Positions 6,924 to 15,220 of a stretch of 64,000 nucleotides of DNA are shown here, piece by piece. Position 1 is the first letter of the stretch. The number at the start of each line of letters is the position of its first letter. A program made the translations under genes and the position numbers. The notes under the pieces are model-generated. The model saw only the letters and a list, made by a program, of their open reading frames with translations, had not been told where the DNA came from and did not search any database. The DNA comes from an uncultured Muribaculaceae bacterium (GTDB lineage: Bacteria > Bacteroidota > Bacteroidia > Bacteroidales > Muribaculaceae), in assembly GCA_910586595.1 (NCBI GenBank), contig CAJUJB010000003.1:35205-99204 (forward strand), written 5' to 3'.

Positions 6924-8069
6924 CTAAAAATTATTGGGCAATCCTCCGATATATCCCTTCATCCATGCCTCCGAGAGAGGAACCGACAAGCCTCCCCGCG
7001 GTTTGACGTTATTCAGGCAGGTGTGCCCGTCGATGTCTCGTGAGGCAACGAAGAGGCGTTGCTCGTCGTCGTTCAGGTCGAGCGCATCAAGCACAAATGG
7101 ATTGTGAGTCGTGACGATGATCTGCTTGTCATACTTGGCAGCCAACTCTATCAACCGGTGGGTGAACTTCCTGCATAGTTTAGGATTGAGTGCTGATTCA
7201 ATATTATCGATGGCGAAGAACTTCGGGCTGTTGTCTGACACCATAAGCGTGAAGAAGAACAGCAGATACAGGAATGCCTCATTCACGCTACGCTGGTCGA
7301 AGTATTTCAGCGTCTCACTTATATATTGGTCGCAGAAACGCATCGACACATCGCCCGAGAGAGAGTCTTGAGGAATCTCCAGATCATCAAACCAGTCGAG
7401 AATCCGCATATTGTCTCTTATCTCATTAATCATTTCGGCGCCTTTAGCTGAGGTCGACAGTTTTTTGAGATATGAGAATAGCCCCGATCCGTTGACGCCC
7501 AGGATGGTATTGTCGGGGTTGTCGAAGCGACGGAGCGATCTTTCATCGGGAGAATAAATCTTGAAGTTGGAGATGGCGCTGTCGTGGGTTCCAAGCGAGA
7601 GGTCGAATTTATCAGTTAGAGTCACAGCGAGATCGACGTCATCGCCATTAGCCATCTCAAGATTGAGGTAATTTATGAATTCCTCCAGGTCAAAAGTTGA
7701 TTTGCCCTTGAATTTCTGTATAAGCCGTGTGGCATTCTCTCGGCTTACCTCCACCCAGTGTTCGTCATTGAATTTCATGCGGAATATATCGGACTCTTCG
7801 TTGTCCAGATCGAAGATCACTGTAATGGTCTTGTCTGAATCGTTCTCGAAGGCCGAGTACATAAATTCCGGTGACGATACGCGTATGCCACGTTTTTCAA
7901 GGCTTTGCACGTCGAGCTGATCGACACTCGCCGCCGATGCAAATGCAATCGCCTCCATTATATTCGATTTGCCGCAGCCGTTCTCTCCGATAAGGACGTT
8001 GAAGCGCCCGAGCGGCATGTGCAGTTCGACGATTGATTTGAAATTTGAAATGCCTATTTTGCGTATCAT
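6924..8069 (-). CDS. AAA15/21-type ATPase (SMC/ABC-like), first gene of pair
   Basis: The 381-residue ATPase has Walker A GENGCGKS at 28-35, right after the short N-terminal strand typical of OLD/RecF-like ATPases. The Walker B region reads KFFAIDNIESALNP, with Asp288 followed by Asn289 where ABC ATPases normally carry the catalytic Glu; Glu291 is nearby. The H-loop region is VTTHNPFVLDAL. The middle, about 80-260, is a variable domain without recognisable motifs. It has its own promoter and a TOPRIM-like partner 10 bases downstream. The likely role is sensing or gating of the nuclease-like partner. Confidence 0.82.
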   Translation of the reverse strand: MIRKIGISNFKSIVELHMPLGRFNVLIGENGCGKSNIMEAIAFASAASVDQLDVQSLEKRGIRVSSPEFMYSAFENDSDKTITVIFDLDNEESDIFRMKFNDEHWVEVSRENATRLIQKFKGKSTFDLEEFINYLNLEMANGDDVDLAVTLTDKFDLSLGTHDSAISNFKIYSPDERSLRRFDNPDNTILGVNGSGLFSYLKKLSTSAKGAEMINEIRDNMRILDWFDDLEIPQDSLSGDVSMRFCDQYISETLKYFDQRSVNEAFLYLLFFFTLMVSDNSPKFFAIDNIESALNPKLCRKFTHRLIELAAKYDKQIIVTTHNPFVLDALDLNDDEQRLFVASRDIDGHTCLNNVKPRGGLSVPLSEAWMKGYIGGLPNNF

Positions 8070-8127
8070 TGCGTAAATCTTCTGGGGTCCGTTCTCTCTT
8101 TTACAATCTCTTGGGTGAGATGATTTG

Positions 8128-8159
8128 CAAATATAACACTAAGCTGCCGATTATTGCAA
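8128..8159 (-). promoter_or_regulatory. Promoter of the ATPase/TOPRIM pair
   Basis: On the minus strand TTG (8159-8157), a 21-bp spacer, then TATATTTG (8135-8128). The ATPase start is 58 bases downstream. Confidence 0.68.
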
Positions 8160-8210
8160 TCTTGCCGCGCGTTTTTTGTTAAATCCCTCCCGATTCATAT
8201 GGTTTTTAAC

Positions 8211-9134
8211 CTATTTCTTGTGCCGGATGGCCGGAAACATCTTGCGTACTCTCAGCAGAGCAGGCTCGATAGAGTCGCCTATCACCACAAGTGTGGTGGC
8301 GGCCACAATGAGCAGGGCTCCGGTTATCTCGCGAGCCGTTATGGTCTGCCCTAACGCGACCACGCTCAGCACAACGGCGGTTACCGGCTCCAGCGCGCCG
8401 AAGATGGCTGTCGTGGTTGGCCCGACGTATTGTATGGCTACTGTCGTGCACGTGAGCGACAGCAAGGTCGGTATTACGGCTAAGGCAGCTAAATTGAACC
8501 AGTCTTGCCAACCGCCCGGCAGTATGAGCGGATTATCCAGCGGAATCATGAAGAAAAATACCGAGCTGCCGAAGAGCAACACATAGAAGAGGAGTTTGAG
8601 CGTCGGGATGGCTTTTACCGTTGCAGATACATTCACCATCACGATGTAGAAGGCATATGTGAGCGACGACACCATCACAAGCAGAATGCCGAAGCCGCTC
8701 AGGGCCACTCCACTCTCGTTTCGCATAAGCAGCATCAGGCCTCCTGCCATCACGGCAAGACATACTCCCGTCATCGTTTTGAACCGTTCATGGAAGAAGA
8801 AGGTCATTAGGAGGGCCACCATTACCGGATAGACGAAGAGTAGGGTCGATGCAATGCCGGAATTCATGTAGTTATAGCTCTCGAAGAGTGTCAACGACGA
8901 GAATGCCATTAGTACGCCTAACACTGCCACCGGAACAATCTCACGAGCACGCAAGGCCAGCGAGTGCCCGCGGAGCAATATCATGGCGGCCAGCAGCGGC
9001 AGGCCAAGCAGGTACCGGAAGATGAGCACCGAGTTGGCGTTCATCCCGTGCTGGTAAAGATTTATTGCAAAGAGAGGATTGGTGCCGTAAGCGGCCGCCG
9101 CGAGGGCCGCAAGTATATAGCCTTTGATTTTCAT
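8211..9134 (-). CDS. EamA/DMT-family transporter
   Basis: The 307-residue integral membrane protein has about ten hydrophobic segments in two repeated halves, as in EamA (drug/metabolite transporter) proteins. It starts MKIKGYILAALAAAAYGTNPLF, the usual EamA opening. An upstream in-frame ATG at 9179 exists, but the -7 element at 9155-9162 lies inside that extension, so 9134 is preferred. The substrate cannot be told from sequence. The gene ends about 140 bases from the ATPase gene and is not coupled to it. Confidence 0.85.
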   Translation of the reverse strand: MKIKGYILAALAAAAYGTNPLFAINLYQHGMNANSVLIFRYLLGLPLLAAMILLRGHSLALRAREIVPVAVLGVLMAFSSLTLFESYNYMNSGIASTLLFVYPVMVALLMTFFFHERFKTMTGVCLAVMAGGLMLLMRNESGVALSGFGILLVMVSSLTYAFYIVMVNVSATVKAIPTLKLLFYVLLFGSSVFFFMIPLDNPLILPGGWQDWFNLAALAVIPTLLSLTCTTVAIQYVGPTTTAIFGALEPVTAVVLSVVALGQTITAREITGALLIVAATTLVVIGDSIEPALLRVRKMFPAIRHKK

Positions 9135-9154
9135 ATATTCATCCTTTTCAAATG

Positions 9155-9162
9155 CAAAATTA
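9155..9162 (-). promoter_or_regulatory. -7 element of the EamA transporter gene
   Basis: Minus-strand TAATTTTG, 21 bases before ATG 9134. It supports the shorter start. Confidence 0.5.
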
Positions 9163-9302
9163 ATCAAAGATTGCCACATTTGGAGTTAATAATCGTACTC
9201 TTGACCCCTGTCTCATACTTTTACAGCGGCTTTGTGAGGCCTTTCGGGGATTTTTTCGTATTTTCGCGTTCAAATTAAGTAAAACTATAAAACTCTGTAG
9301 AT

Positions 9303-9458
9303 ATGTCGTGCCTCCGGGCTCTTCTCTGCCTGATTTTCCCTCCTGCCGCCGTGCTCGACAAAGGCTGCGGTTCGATTCTGCTCGTCACTGTGCTCACATG
9401 CTGCGCGTGGGTGCCGGGCGTACTTGGTGCAATACTCATATGCACCCGTTCAAACTGA
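9303..9458 (+). CDS. Pmp3/YqaE-family small membrane peptide
   Basis: The 51-residue product (ATG 9303, TGA 9456-9458) contains LIFPPAAVLDKGCGS, then LLVTVLTCCAWVPGVLGAIL. This is the UPF0057/Pmp3 pattern of two membrane helices joined by a DKGCGS turn. Such peptides affect membrane potential and stress tolerance in other organisms. It ends one base before the DUF1460 start and is translationally coupled to it, making it the first gene of a four-gene envelope operon. It is easily missed because of its length. Confidence 0.85.
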   Translation: MSCLRALLCLIFPPAAVLDKGCGSILLVTVLTCCAWVPGVLGAILICTRSN

Positions 9459-9459
9459 T

Positions 9460-10323
9460 ATGAAAAGATTCCTGTTCACAATCTGTATACTTACAGCCTC
9501 CCTGTGCTGCATGGCGCAGACTGAGGTGCGCTTCAGCAATGAGGCGTCTGATACATTGAAGCTTACCCAGCTGCTTGATGAAGGTGCCGCAATGCACTTC
9601 GATAATCCTGAGGCCCGGGTGGCATTTTTTGCCCGCAAGTTTATTGGCACTCCATATGTCGCCCATACTCTTGAGCATGATCCCGAGACCCTCACGGTAA
9701 ATCTTGACTCGCTCGACTGCACCACCTTCGTCGAGACCGCAATGGCCCTCGCCTACACCTTGGGCGAGCGTCGCACTTCGTGGCGTGACTATGTCTACAA
9801 CCTCCGCCGTCTCCGTTACCGTGGAGGTGAGGTCGACGGTTATCCTTCGCGTCTTCACTATATCTGCGACTGGGCGGTAGACAATAAGCACCGTGGCAAC
9901 TTCTCTGATGTCACACGGGAATTCCCGCGCTATAACGAAGTGAGGCGTACAATCGATTTCATGACTTCACACCGCGACCGTTATCCGGCATTGGCTGATT
10001 CGGCCAATTATGAACGGATGAGAAATGTAGAGAACGGCTACCGCCAGCATCTTTTCCCCTATGTGAAGAGTATGGATCTGAGCAACAAAGCCGTAAAAGC
10101 CGCCTTTCACGACGGCGACGTAGTGGCCCTGGTCTCGAATCTTAAAAATCTCGATGTCACCCACATGGGCATAATTGTCAAGGAGTCGCCTACAGCAGAG
10201 CCATATCTTCTTCATGCGTCATCAAGTCACGGTAAAGTCGAGATCACCTCGCAGCCCTTGGCCGAGTTTATGAAGAAAAACCGCCAGTGGCTCGGCGTGA
10301 GGGTATTCCGGCTCAATGAATAA
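9460..10323 (+). CDS. DUF1460 N-acetylmuramoyl-L-alanine amidase-like protein
   Basis: The 287-residue secreted protein has a signal peptide (KRFLFTICILTASLCCMAQ, cleavage near residue 20). Its NlpC/P60-like papain fold shows Cys87 in LDSLDCTTFVETAMAL, His235 in VTHMGIIVK and a downstream LLHASSSHGK. DUF1460 proteins cleave or recognise peptidoglycan fragments, and members in gut Bacteroidetes can act as amidases. The longer frame from 9424 overlaps the Pmp3-like gene, so the start is set at 9460, one base after its stop. An acyltransferase follows after 3 bases. Confidence 0.85.
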   Translation: MKRFLFTICILTASLCCMAQTEVRFSNEASDTLKLTQLLDEGAAMHFDNPEARVAFFARKFIGTPYVAHTLEHDPETLTVNLDSLDCTTFVETAMALAYTLGERRTSWRDYVYNLRRLRYRGGEVDGYPSRLHYICDWAVDNKHRGNFSDVTREFPRYNEVRRTIDFMTSHRDRYPALADSANYERMRNVENGYRQHLFPYVKSMDLSNKAVKAAFHDGDVVALVSNLKNLDVTHMGIIVKESPTAEPYLLHASSSHGKVEITSQPLAEFMKKNRQWLGVRVFRLNE

Positions 10324-10326
10324 GCC

Positions 10327-11397
10327 ATGAAGCCCCGCCTCCACTATTTCGACATGCTCAAGGGCCTCGCCATATTTCTGGTGGTGATGGGCCATGTGCT
10401 GAGCATGTGTGTCCGCGGTATCGACCGGGCCCCTCTCTTCAAGTTTATAGGTGAGGTGCATATGCCTCTGTTTTTCTTTATCAGCGGATGGTTCGCATGG
10501 TCGGTTAAAGACAACCTACCGCGTGCGCCGCGTCTCGGCGCACGGGCCAAACGCCTGCTCATCCCCATGGTTGCCGTAAGTTCTCTGTGGATTTACATGT
10601 TTCCTGCAACCGGCGTGGAGAGCCCCTTCGATTCTACCTGGAGCGGTCTGTGGAGTAACGAGTGGAAAAACGGCTATTGGTTTACTCTCGTCCTTTTCGA
10701 GGTATTCGCCATGTATGCTGCCATATTCCGGCTGTTTGCCTCATCAAAGAATATCGTAGCTCAACTTGCAATTGCCATTGCAGCCTGGGCTGTGCTTATA
10801 TGCCTCAATATTTTCCTTCCAGCTCAGATATGCGCGTGGACGTCGATCGGACTCGCCCAGACATTTTTCCCAGTCTTTATGGCCGGAGTCTTCGCGCGGC
10901 GCTATAGCGATGCATTCGGGCGCCTTTGCGCTTCATCCTGGGCCATCACTGCCGCATTGGTTCTGATTGTGATGTGCATCCGCGTGGTGGCGTGGTCGTG
11001 GAACTATCCTGCGTGGCTTGTCGAGCCCGCCCGGATCCTCCTCCATCTTTCGCTTGCTGTGGCTGCCATCGCCGTAGTGAAACCCTGGAGCGAACGGGCT
11101 TTCGCCCCCGACGCTCCGGCCGGAACCGGGCGCCTTGCCCGCATGTGGGAGTATATCGGCACACGCAGCCTGGCTGTATATCTCCTCCACTATTTCTTCC
11201 TCTTCCCTCTCGGTGTGTGCCGCCCGGCTCTTGAGGCCATGGGGCTTGCATTTGTGCCCTTGCTCGTCTTTTCTGCGGCCGTGGCTGCGGCGGTTGTGGC
11301 TGTCACGCTGCTTGCAGACTATATAATTTCCTTCTCCCATCCGCTGAGCTTCCTGCTCACCGGTTCTGAATCACCTAAGCCCGTCTCTGTAAAATGA
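10327..11397 (+). CDS. Acyltransferase 3 family membrane protein
   Basis: The 356-residue protein has about ten hydrophobic segments and the family opening YFDMLKGLAIFLVVMGHV, with its conserved His, followed by the FFFISGWF segment. These enzymes transfer acetyl or other acyl groups to sugars, usually of surface polysaccharide or peptidoglycan. The acceptor is unknown here. The last four bases of the gene (ATGA) overlap the start of ugd, so the two are coupled. The context of peptidoglycan amidase and UDP-glucuronate synthesis suggests cell-surface glycan modification. Confidence 0.85.
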   Translation: MKPRLHYFDMLKGLAIFLVVMGHVLSMCVRGIDRAPLFKFIGEVHMPLFFFISGWFAWSVKDNLPRAPRLGARAKRLLIPMVAVSSLWIYMFPATGVESPFDSTWSGLWSNEWKNGYWFTLVLFEVFAMYAAIFRLFASSKNIVAQLAIAIAAWAVLICLNIFLPAQICAWTSIGLAQTFFPVFMAGVFARRYSDAFGRLCASSWAITAALVLIVMCIRVVAWSWNYPAWLVEPARILLHLSLAVAAIAVVKPWSERAFAPDAPAGTGRLARMWEYIGTRSLAVYLLHYFFLFPLGVCRPALEAMGLAFVPLLVFSAAVAAAVVAVTLLADYIISFSHPLSFLLTGSESPKPVSVK

Positions 11398-12719
11398 ATG
11401 TTGCCATAGTCGGTACAGGATACGTAGGCCTCGTGTCTGGCGCCTGCTTTTCGGAAGTAGGTGTCGATGTCACCTGCGTTGACATTGACCATGATAAGAT
11501 TGAACGCCTCCGTCGCGGCGAGATACCCATCTATGAGCCCGGTCTGGCTGAGCTGGTGGGGCGCAATGTAGCCGCCGGACGTCTGCATTTCTCCACATCT
11601 CTGGCCGAGGTGATTGACTCGGTTGAGATTGTGTTCTGCGCGGTGGGTACTCCTGCAGATGAGGATGGCTCTGCCGATCTTCGTCATGTGCTGGCGGTAG
11701 CTCGCGATTTCGGTTCATGCATCAACGGCTATACACTCTTCGTTACCAAGTCGACTGTGCCGGTTGGCACCTCCAAGCTTGTGCGCGCCGAGATTGAGGC
11801 CTGTATGGCTGCTCGTGGCTGCGATGTTCCGTTCGAGCTTGCGTCCAATCCTGAGTTCCTTAAGGAAGGCGCGGCGATCAAGGATTTCATGTCGCCCGAC
11901 AGGGTGGTTATCGGCATCGAGAGCGAGCGTGGCCGTAAGCTTATGGAGCGGCTCTACCGCCCCTTCCTCCTCAATAATTTCAGGGTGATGTTTATGGATC
12001 TTCCATCGGCTGAGATGACCAAATATGCCGCCAACGCCATGCTGGCCACCCGCATCTCATTCATCAACGAGATTGCCAATCTTTGCGAGCGTGTGGGGGC
12101 CGATGTCAACTGCGTGCGTACTGCCATCGGAGCCGACGTCCGTATCGGCGGCAAATTCCTTTACCCCGGCTGTGGCTACGGCGGCTCCTGTTTCCCAAAG
12201 GATGTCCGTGCGCTTATTCATACCGGAGAGGAACATGGTTGCCCCATGAAGGTGATCCGTGCCGTTGAGGAGGTCAATGAGCGGCAGAAGACCATCGTCT
12301 TCGAGAAGTTAAAGGCCATATTTGACGGTAAACTCGCCGGACGACGTATAGCTGTATGGGGGCTGGCATTTAAGCCTGAGACCGATGATATGCGCTGTGC
12401 GCCCTCACTTGAGGTGATTGCCGGGTTGATTAAGGAAGGCGCCGAGGTTGTGGTCTACGATCCCGTGGCTGCCCAGGAATGCCGTCGCCGCATCGGCGAT
12501 GCGGTGGTGTATGCCACAGATATGTACGAGGCACTTGTTGATGCCGATGCTCTGGCTCTGCTCACCGAGTGGAAACAGTTCCGCCTCCCTTCATGGGCGG
12601 TCGTGGCCAAGACTATGCGCGGACGCGATATTGTCGATGGCCGCAATATATATCAGGCTTCAGATATGGCTCCGTATTCCCTGAGGCTGCATTCCATCGG
12701 CCGCCCCGTGCAAGGCTGA
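11394..12719 (+). CDS. ugd: UDP-glucose 6-dehydrogenase
   Basis: The 441-residue enzyme has the NAD-binding motif GTGYVGLVSG near residue 7 and the catalytic cysteine at 266 in PGCGYGGSCFPKDV. SKSTVPVGTS and the C-terminal substrate domain (WGLAFKPETDDMR) are also present. It oxidises UDP-glucose to UDP-glucuronate, a precursor for capsule and other surface polysaccharides. The length is typical. The start overlaps the acyltransferase stop by 4 bases. The stop is 4 bases from the convergent zinc permease stop. Confidence 0.97.
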   Translation: MNVAIVGTGYVGLVSGACFSEVGVDVTCVDIDHDKIERLRRGEIPIYEPGLAELVGRNVAAGRLHFSTSLAEVIDSVEIVFCAVGTPADEDGSADLRHVLAVARDFGSCINGYTLFVTKSTVPVGTSKLVRAEIEACMAARGCDVPFELASNPEFLKEGAAIKDFMSPDRVVIGIESERGRKLMERLYRPFLLNNFRVMFMDLPSAEMTKYAANAMLATRISFINEIANLCERVGADVNCVRTAIGADVRIGGKFLYPGCGYGGSCFPKDVRALIHTGEEHGCPMKVIRAVEEVNERQKTIVFEKLKAIFDGKLAGRRIAVWGLAFKPETDDMRCAPSLEVIAGLIKEGAEVVVYDPVAAQECRRRIGDAVVYATDMYEALVDADALALLTEWKQFRLPSWAVVAKTMRGRDIVDGRNIYQASDMAPYSLRLHSIGRPVQG

Positions 12720-12723
12720 TTGA

Positions 12724-13527
12724 TTATTTTTTGAATAGTCGTGCCACACGGGCCAGGATGAAGAGGCCCGCGAGAATCAGCACAATCAGTGCCGAGCACG
12801 GCACATCAATCACTGTCGATAGAAACAGCCCTCCTAAAGAGGCCGCCAGAGATATGCCGGCTGAGGCGAGTGCTACGGGTGTGAATCTGTGGCAGAACAC
12901 TTCGGCTGTGATCATGGGCAGCGACAGCATCGACATAAGCAGCATTATGCCCACCATGCGGATGGTCAGCACTATGCACACCGCTACCAGCACGGTCATG
13001 GTATAGGAGATGAATTTCACCGGCAACCCGCTCACGGCTGCGAAATCGTGGTCGAACGCTACGGCGATAATCTGCTTGCGCTTCCAGATGAAAAATGCCG
13101 CCAGTATGGCTGCGAATATTCCGAAGGCCCATAGGTCGGCCCGCGATACGGTAAGAATATTTCCGAAGAGGAACGAATTAAGTTCTGGCACGTACCCCGG
13201 TGTCATAAACACAAATAGTACACCCAGAGCCATGCCCAGAGCCCATATCACGGCTATTGCAGAGTCTTCACGAAGGCTGAACCGGCGCGACAGTACCTCA
13301 ACTCCTACCGAGGAGCCGATGGCGAATACGGCTGCCATAGCCACTGGGTTGATGCCCAGGAAATAGCCCAGGCCGAGGCCTCCGAAGCAGGCGTGCGTTA
13401 TGCCGCCCGATATGGCCACGAGACGTCGGGTGATGATATAGGTTCCGATCACTGCCGAGCACACACTCAGCAATGCCACTGCCGCTATGGCTTGCGTGAA
13501 AAAGCCATACTCAAGATACTGCCACAT
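12724..13527 (-). CDS. Zinc/metal ABC transporter permease (ZnuB-like)
   Basis: The 267-residue protein has about eight hydrophobic segments and matches the ABC-3 permease family for zinc/manganese uptake. Typical stretches are GTYIITRRLVAISGGITHA and IRMVGIMLLMSMLSLP. The gene begins inside the last 17 bases of the upstream small membrane protein gene. No ATPase or binding protein lies nearby, so the partners are encoded elsewhere. Specificity for zinc rather than manganese is inferred from the family only. Confidence 0.88.
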   Translation of the reverse strand: MWQYLEYGFFTQAIAAVALLSVCSAVIGTYIITRRLVAISGGITHACFGGLGLGYFLGINPVAMAAVFAIGSSVGVEVLSRRFSLREDSAIAVIWALGMALGVLFVFMTPGYVPELNSFLFGNILTVSRADLWAFGIFAAILAAFFIWKRKQIIAVAFDHDFAAVSGLPVKFISYTMTVLVAVCIVLTIRMVGIMLLMSMLSLPMITAEVFCHRFTPVALASAGISLAASLGGLFLSTVIDVPCSALIVLILAGLFILARVARLFKK

Positions 13528-13951
13528 GCTGTCGGGCTTCTGCTACAATCATTATCAGTTCATCGCGTACGGGCGTGGGAAGGTTGATTCCGCGGAGCTG
13601 TAGACTCCGGCCCCAGCCTGCGATGTCGGAGGCTTGCATGGTGAGGAGAATATCGCGGAATTCCTCTATCTCCTCGTCGGTGTATTCTTCTGCACCACGT
13701 CCGGCGAAGCGGTCGAGTTCCTCGTCATCGTAGTATTCTATGTCCTTCGACACGGCTGCCAGAAGGGAGTCTCGCTCGCAGGTTATGTGCATGCCGCAGC
13801 ACTCCTCCCCGTCTTCAGTTGCCTGGGAAGGTGTTTGTTGTTGAGCCTCGGGCTCATCTTTACGCTGACGGCGGAGGTGCAGACGATGCTCGGCGTAGAG
13901 CAGAGCGCCCACGCCTACAAGCGCGCACAATATTATGAGCGCTACGGTCAT
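13511..13951 (-). CDS. Conserved Bacteroidales membrane-anchored protein with CCGMH motif
   Basis: The 146-residue protein has one N-terminal membrane helix (residues 4-19), a linker, and then a conserved acidic domain. The notable part is EECCGMHITCERDSL, with clustered cysteines and a histidine that could bind metal or an iron-sulfur group. DIEYYDDEELDRFAGRGAEE follows. It overlaps aroA upstream and the permease downstream by a few bases each. I recall homologues next to aroA in other Bacteroidales, sometimes labelled phospholipase without good support. The function is unknown. Confidence 0.7.
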   Translation of the reverse strand: MTVALIILCALVGVGALLYAEHRLHLRRQRKDEPEAQQQTPSQATEDGEECCGMHITCERDSLLAAVSKDIEYYDDEELDRFAGRGAEEYTDEEIEEFRDILLTMQASDIAGWGRSLQLRGINLPTPVRDELIMIVAEARQHVAVS

Positions 13952-15207
13952 TCTTCAGCAGTGGATAATGGTTCGGAAGGGTCGACAAGGCGGAATCCGG
14001 CCTTCTCGAATTGTTCCCAAAAACCAGGGTAGGATTTGCTTACCACACCGGCGTCCTTCACCACTATTCCGGGCACGAAAACGGCCACTGGAGCAAGTGC
14101 CATTGCCATGCGGTGGTCGGCATAGGTGTCGAACTCGGGTAGTGTGGTTACCGGTACACGACGTCCATCCCACTGCAGAGTGGTGCCATAGTTTTCTATT
14201 TCGAGCAGACAGCCTAATTTTGCCATCTCATTGACCAGGGCTTGAAGGCGGTCGCATTCTTTGTGGCGAAGGGCTCCTACTCCGGTGAGGCGGAAGGGAA
14301 TTCCCACGAGGCACGCCGTCACTACCAATGCCGGAACTGCGTCAGGCATATCGGAGAGATCGGCGTCGAGATTGCTGTAGAGGTCGGGGGTGGCCGAGAG
14401 CTCGGCTCCATCTTCGGTAAATTCTGTCAGTACACCGAGGCGCTCGAAGAGTGAGGCCACCTCGCTGTCGCCCTGCAGGGTGTCGTGGCAAAGACCGGTC
14501 AGTGTAACCCATCCGGCTGTCACAGCGGCTATCTCATACCAGAAGGCTGCCGCACTCCAGTCGGGTTCGTCCTGCGGGAGGGTCTTCAATCCCGAGGGGG
14601 TATAGATGTCAACCTTATCACGGTCGAAGTCTACGGTTGCACCTCGCATGCGCATCATTTCTGCAGTCATGCGGATGTAGGGCATCGACTGTACGTTTCC
14701 GAGCAGACGTATGCTCAGAGGAGCCTCGAGCAGGGGCGCGATCATCATCAGCGCCGATACGAACTGGGAGCTTTCCGATGCGTCGATGTCTACCGTACCT
14801 CCCGAAAGCCGCTTACCCTTTATCCGCAAGGGCGGAAATCCCTCTTCTCCGAGATATTCGATGTCGGCTCCAAGCATACGCAGCACATGTACGAGCGGCC
14901 CTATCGGGCGTTTCTGCATCCGTTCGGTGCCTGTAAGCTCGCAGTCGACTCCCTCTGAGGCGGCGCATAGGGCTGTAAGGAACCGCATGGCCGTGCCGGC
15001 AGGCCCTACGTCCACCGTCGAGCCATCGTGTGGCATTCCGGCTTCGAGTATCGACGCGAGAGTCGCCGTATCGTCGCACTCGCATGTGGCTGTGCGGCCT
15101 CCGGCAATGTGGTTCAGTATAAGGGCTCGGGCGCCGATGCTCTTGCTGAGGGGCAGGCTCACCGTTGTCTCGAGGATTTCTTCCGGGGGGAATATGCGGT
15201 AATCCAT
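13948..15207 (-). CDS. aroA: 3-phosphoshikimate 1-carboxyvinyltransferase (EPSP synthase)
   Basis: The 419-residue enzyme catalyses step six of the shikimate pathway, from shikimate-3-phosphate plus PEP to EPSP. It shows LPLSKSIGARALILNHIAGG at the N-terminus, GTAMRFLTALCA in the middle, and the C-terminal DHRMAMALAPVAV. The family core often reads GNAGT; here it is GPAGTAMR. It starts 13 bases after the patB-like stop, and its stop overlaps the CCGMH gene start, so the four genes form one operon. Confidence 0.95.
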   Translation of the reverse strand: MDYRIFPPEEILETTVSLPLSKSIGARALILNHIAGGRTATCECDDTATLASILEAGMPHDGSTVDVGPAGTAMRFLTALCAASEGVDCELTGTERMQKRPIGPLVHVLRMLGADIEYLGEEGFPPLRIKGKRLSGGTVDIDASESSQFVSALMMIAPLLEAPLSIRLLGNVQSMPYIRMTAEMMRMRGATVDFDRDKVDIYTPSGLKTLPQDEPDWSAAAFWYEIAAVTAGWVTLTGLCHDTLQGDSEVASLFERLGVLTEFTEDGAELSATPDLYSNLDADLSDMPDAVPALVVTACLVGIPFRLTGVGALRHKECDRLQALVNEMAKLGCLLEIENYGTTLQWDGRRVPVTTLPEFDTYADHRMAMALAPVAVFVPGIVVKDAGVVSKSYPGFWEQFEKAGFRLVDPSEPLSTAEE

Positions 15208-15220
15208 TTATTGGAATTGG

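Noticed and set aside
6236..8069. Calling the ATPase/TOPRIM pair PARIS
   Set aside because: PARIS uses a DUF4435 TOPRIM; the segment pattern here fits DUF4276 better, so a looser name is used.
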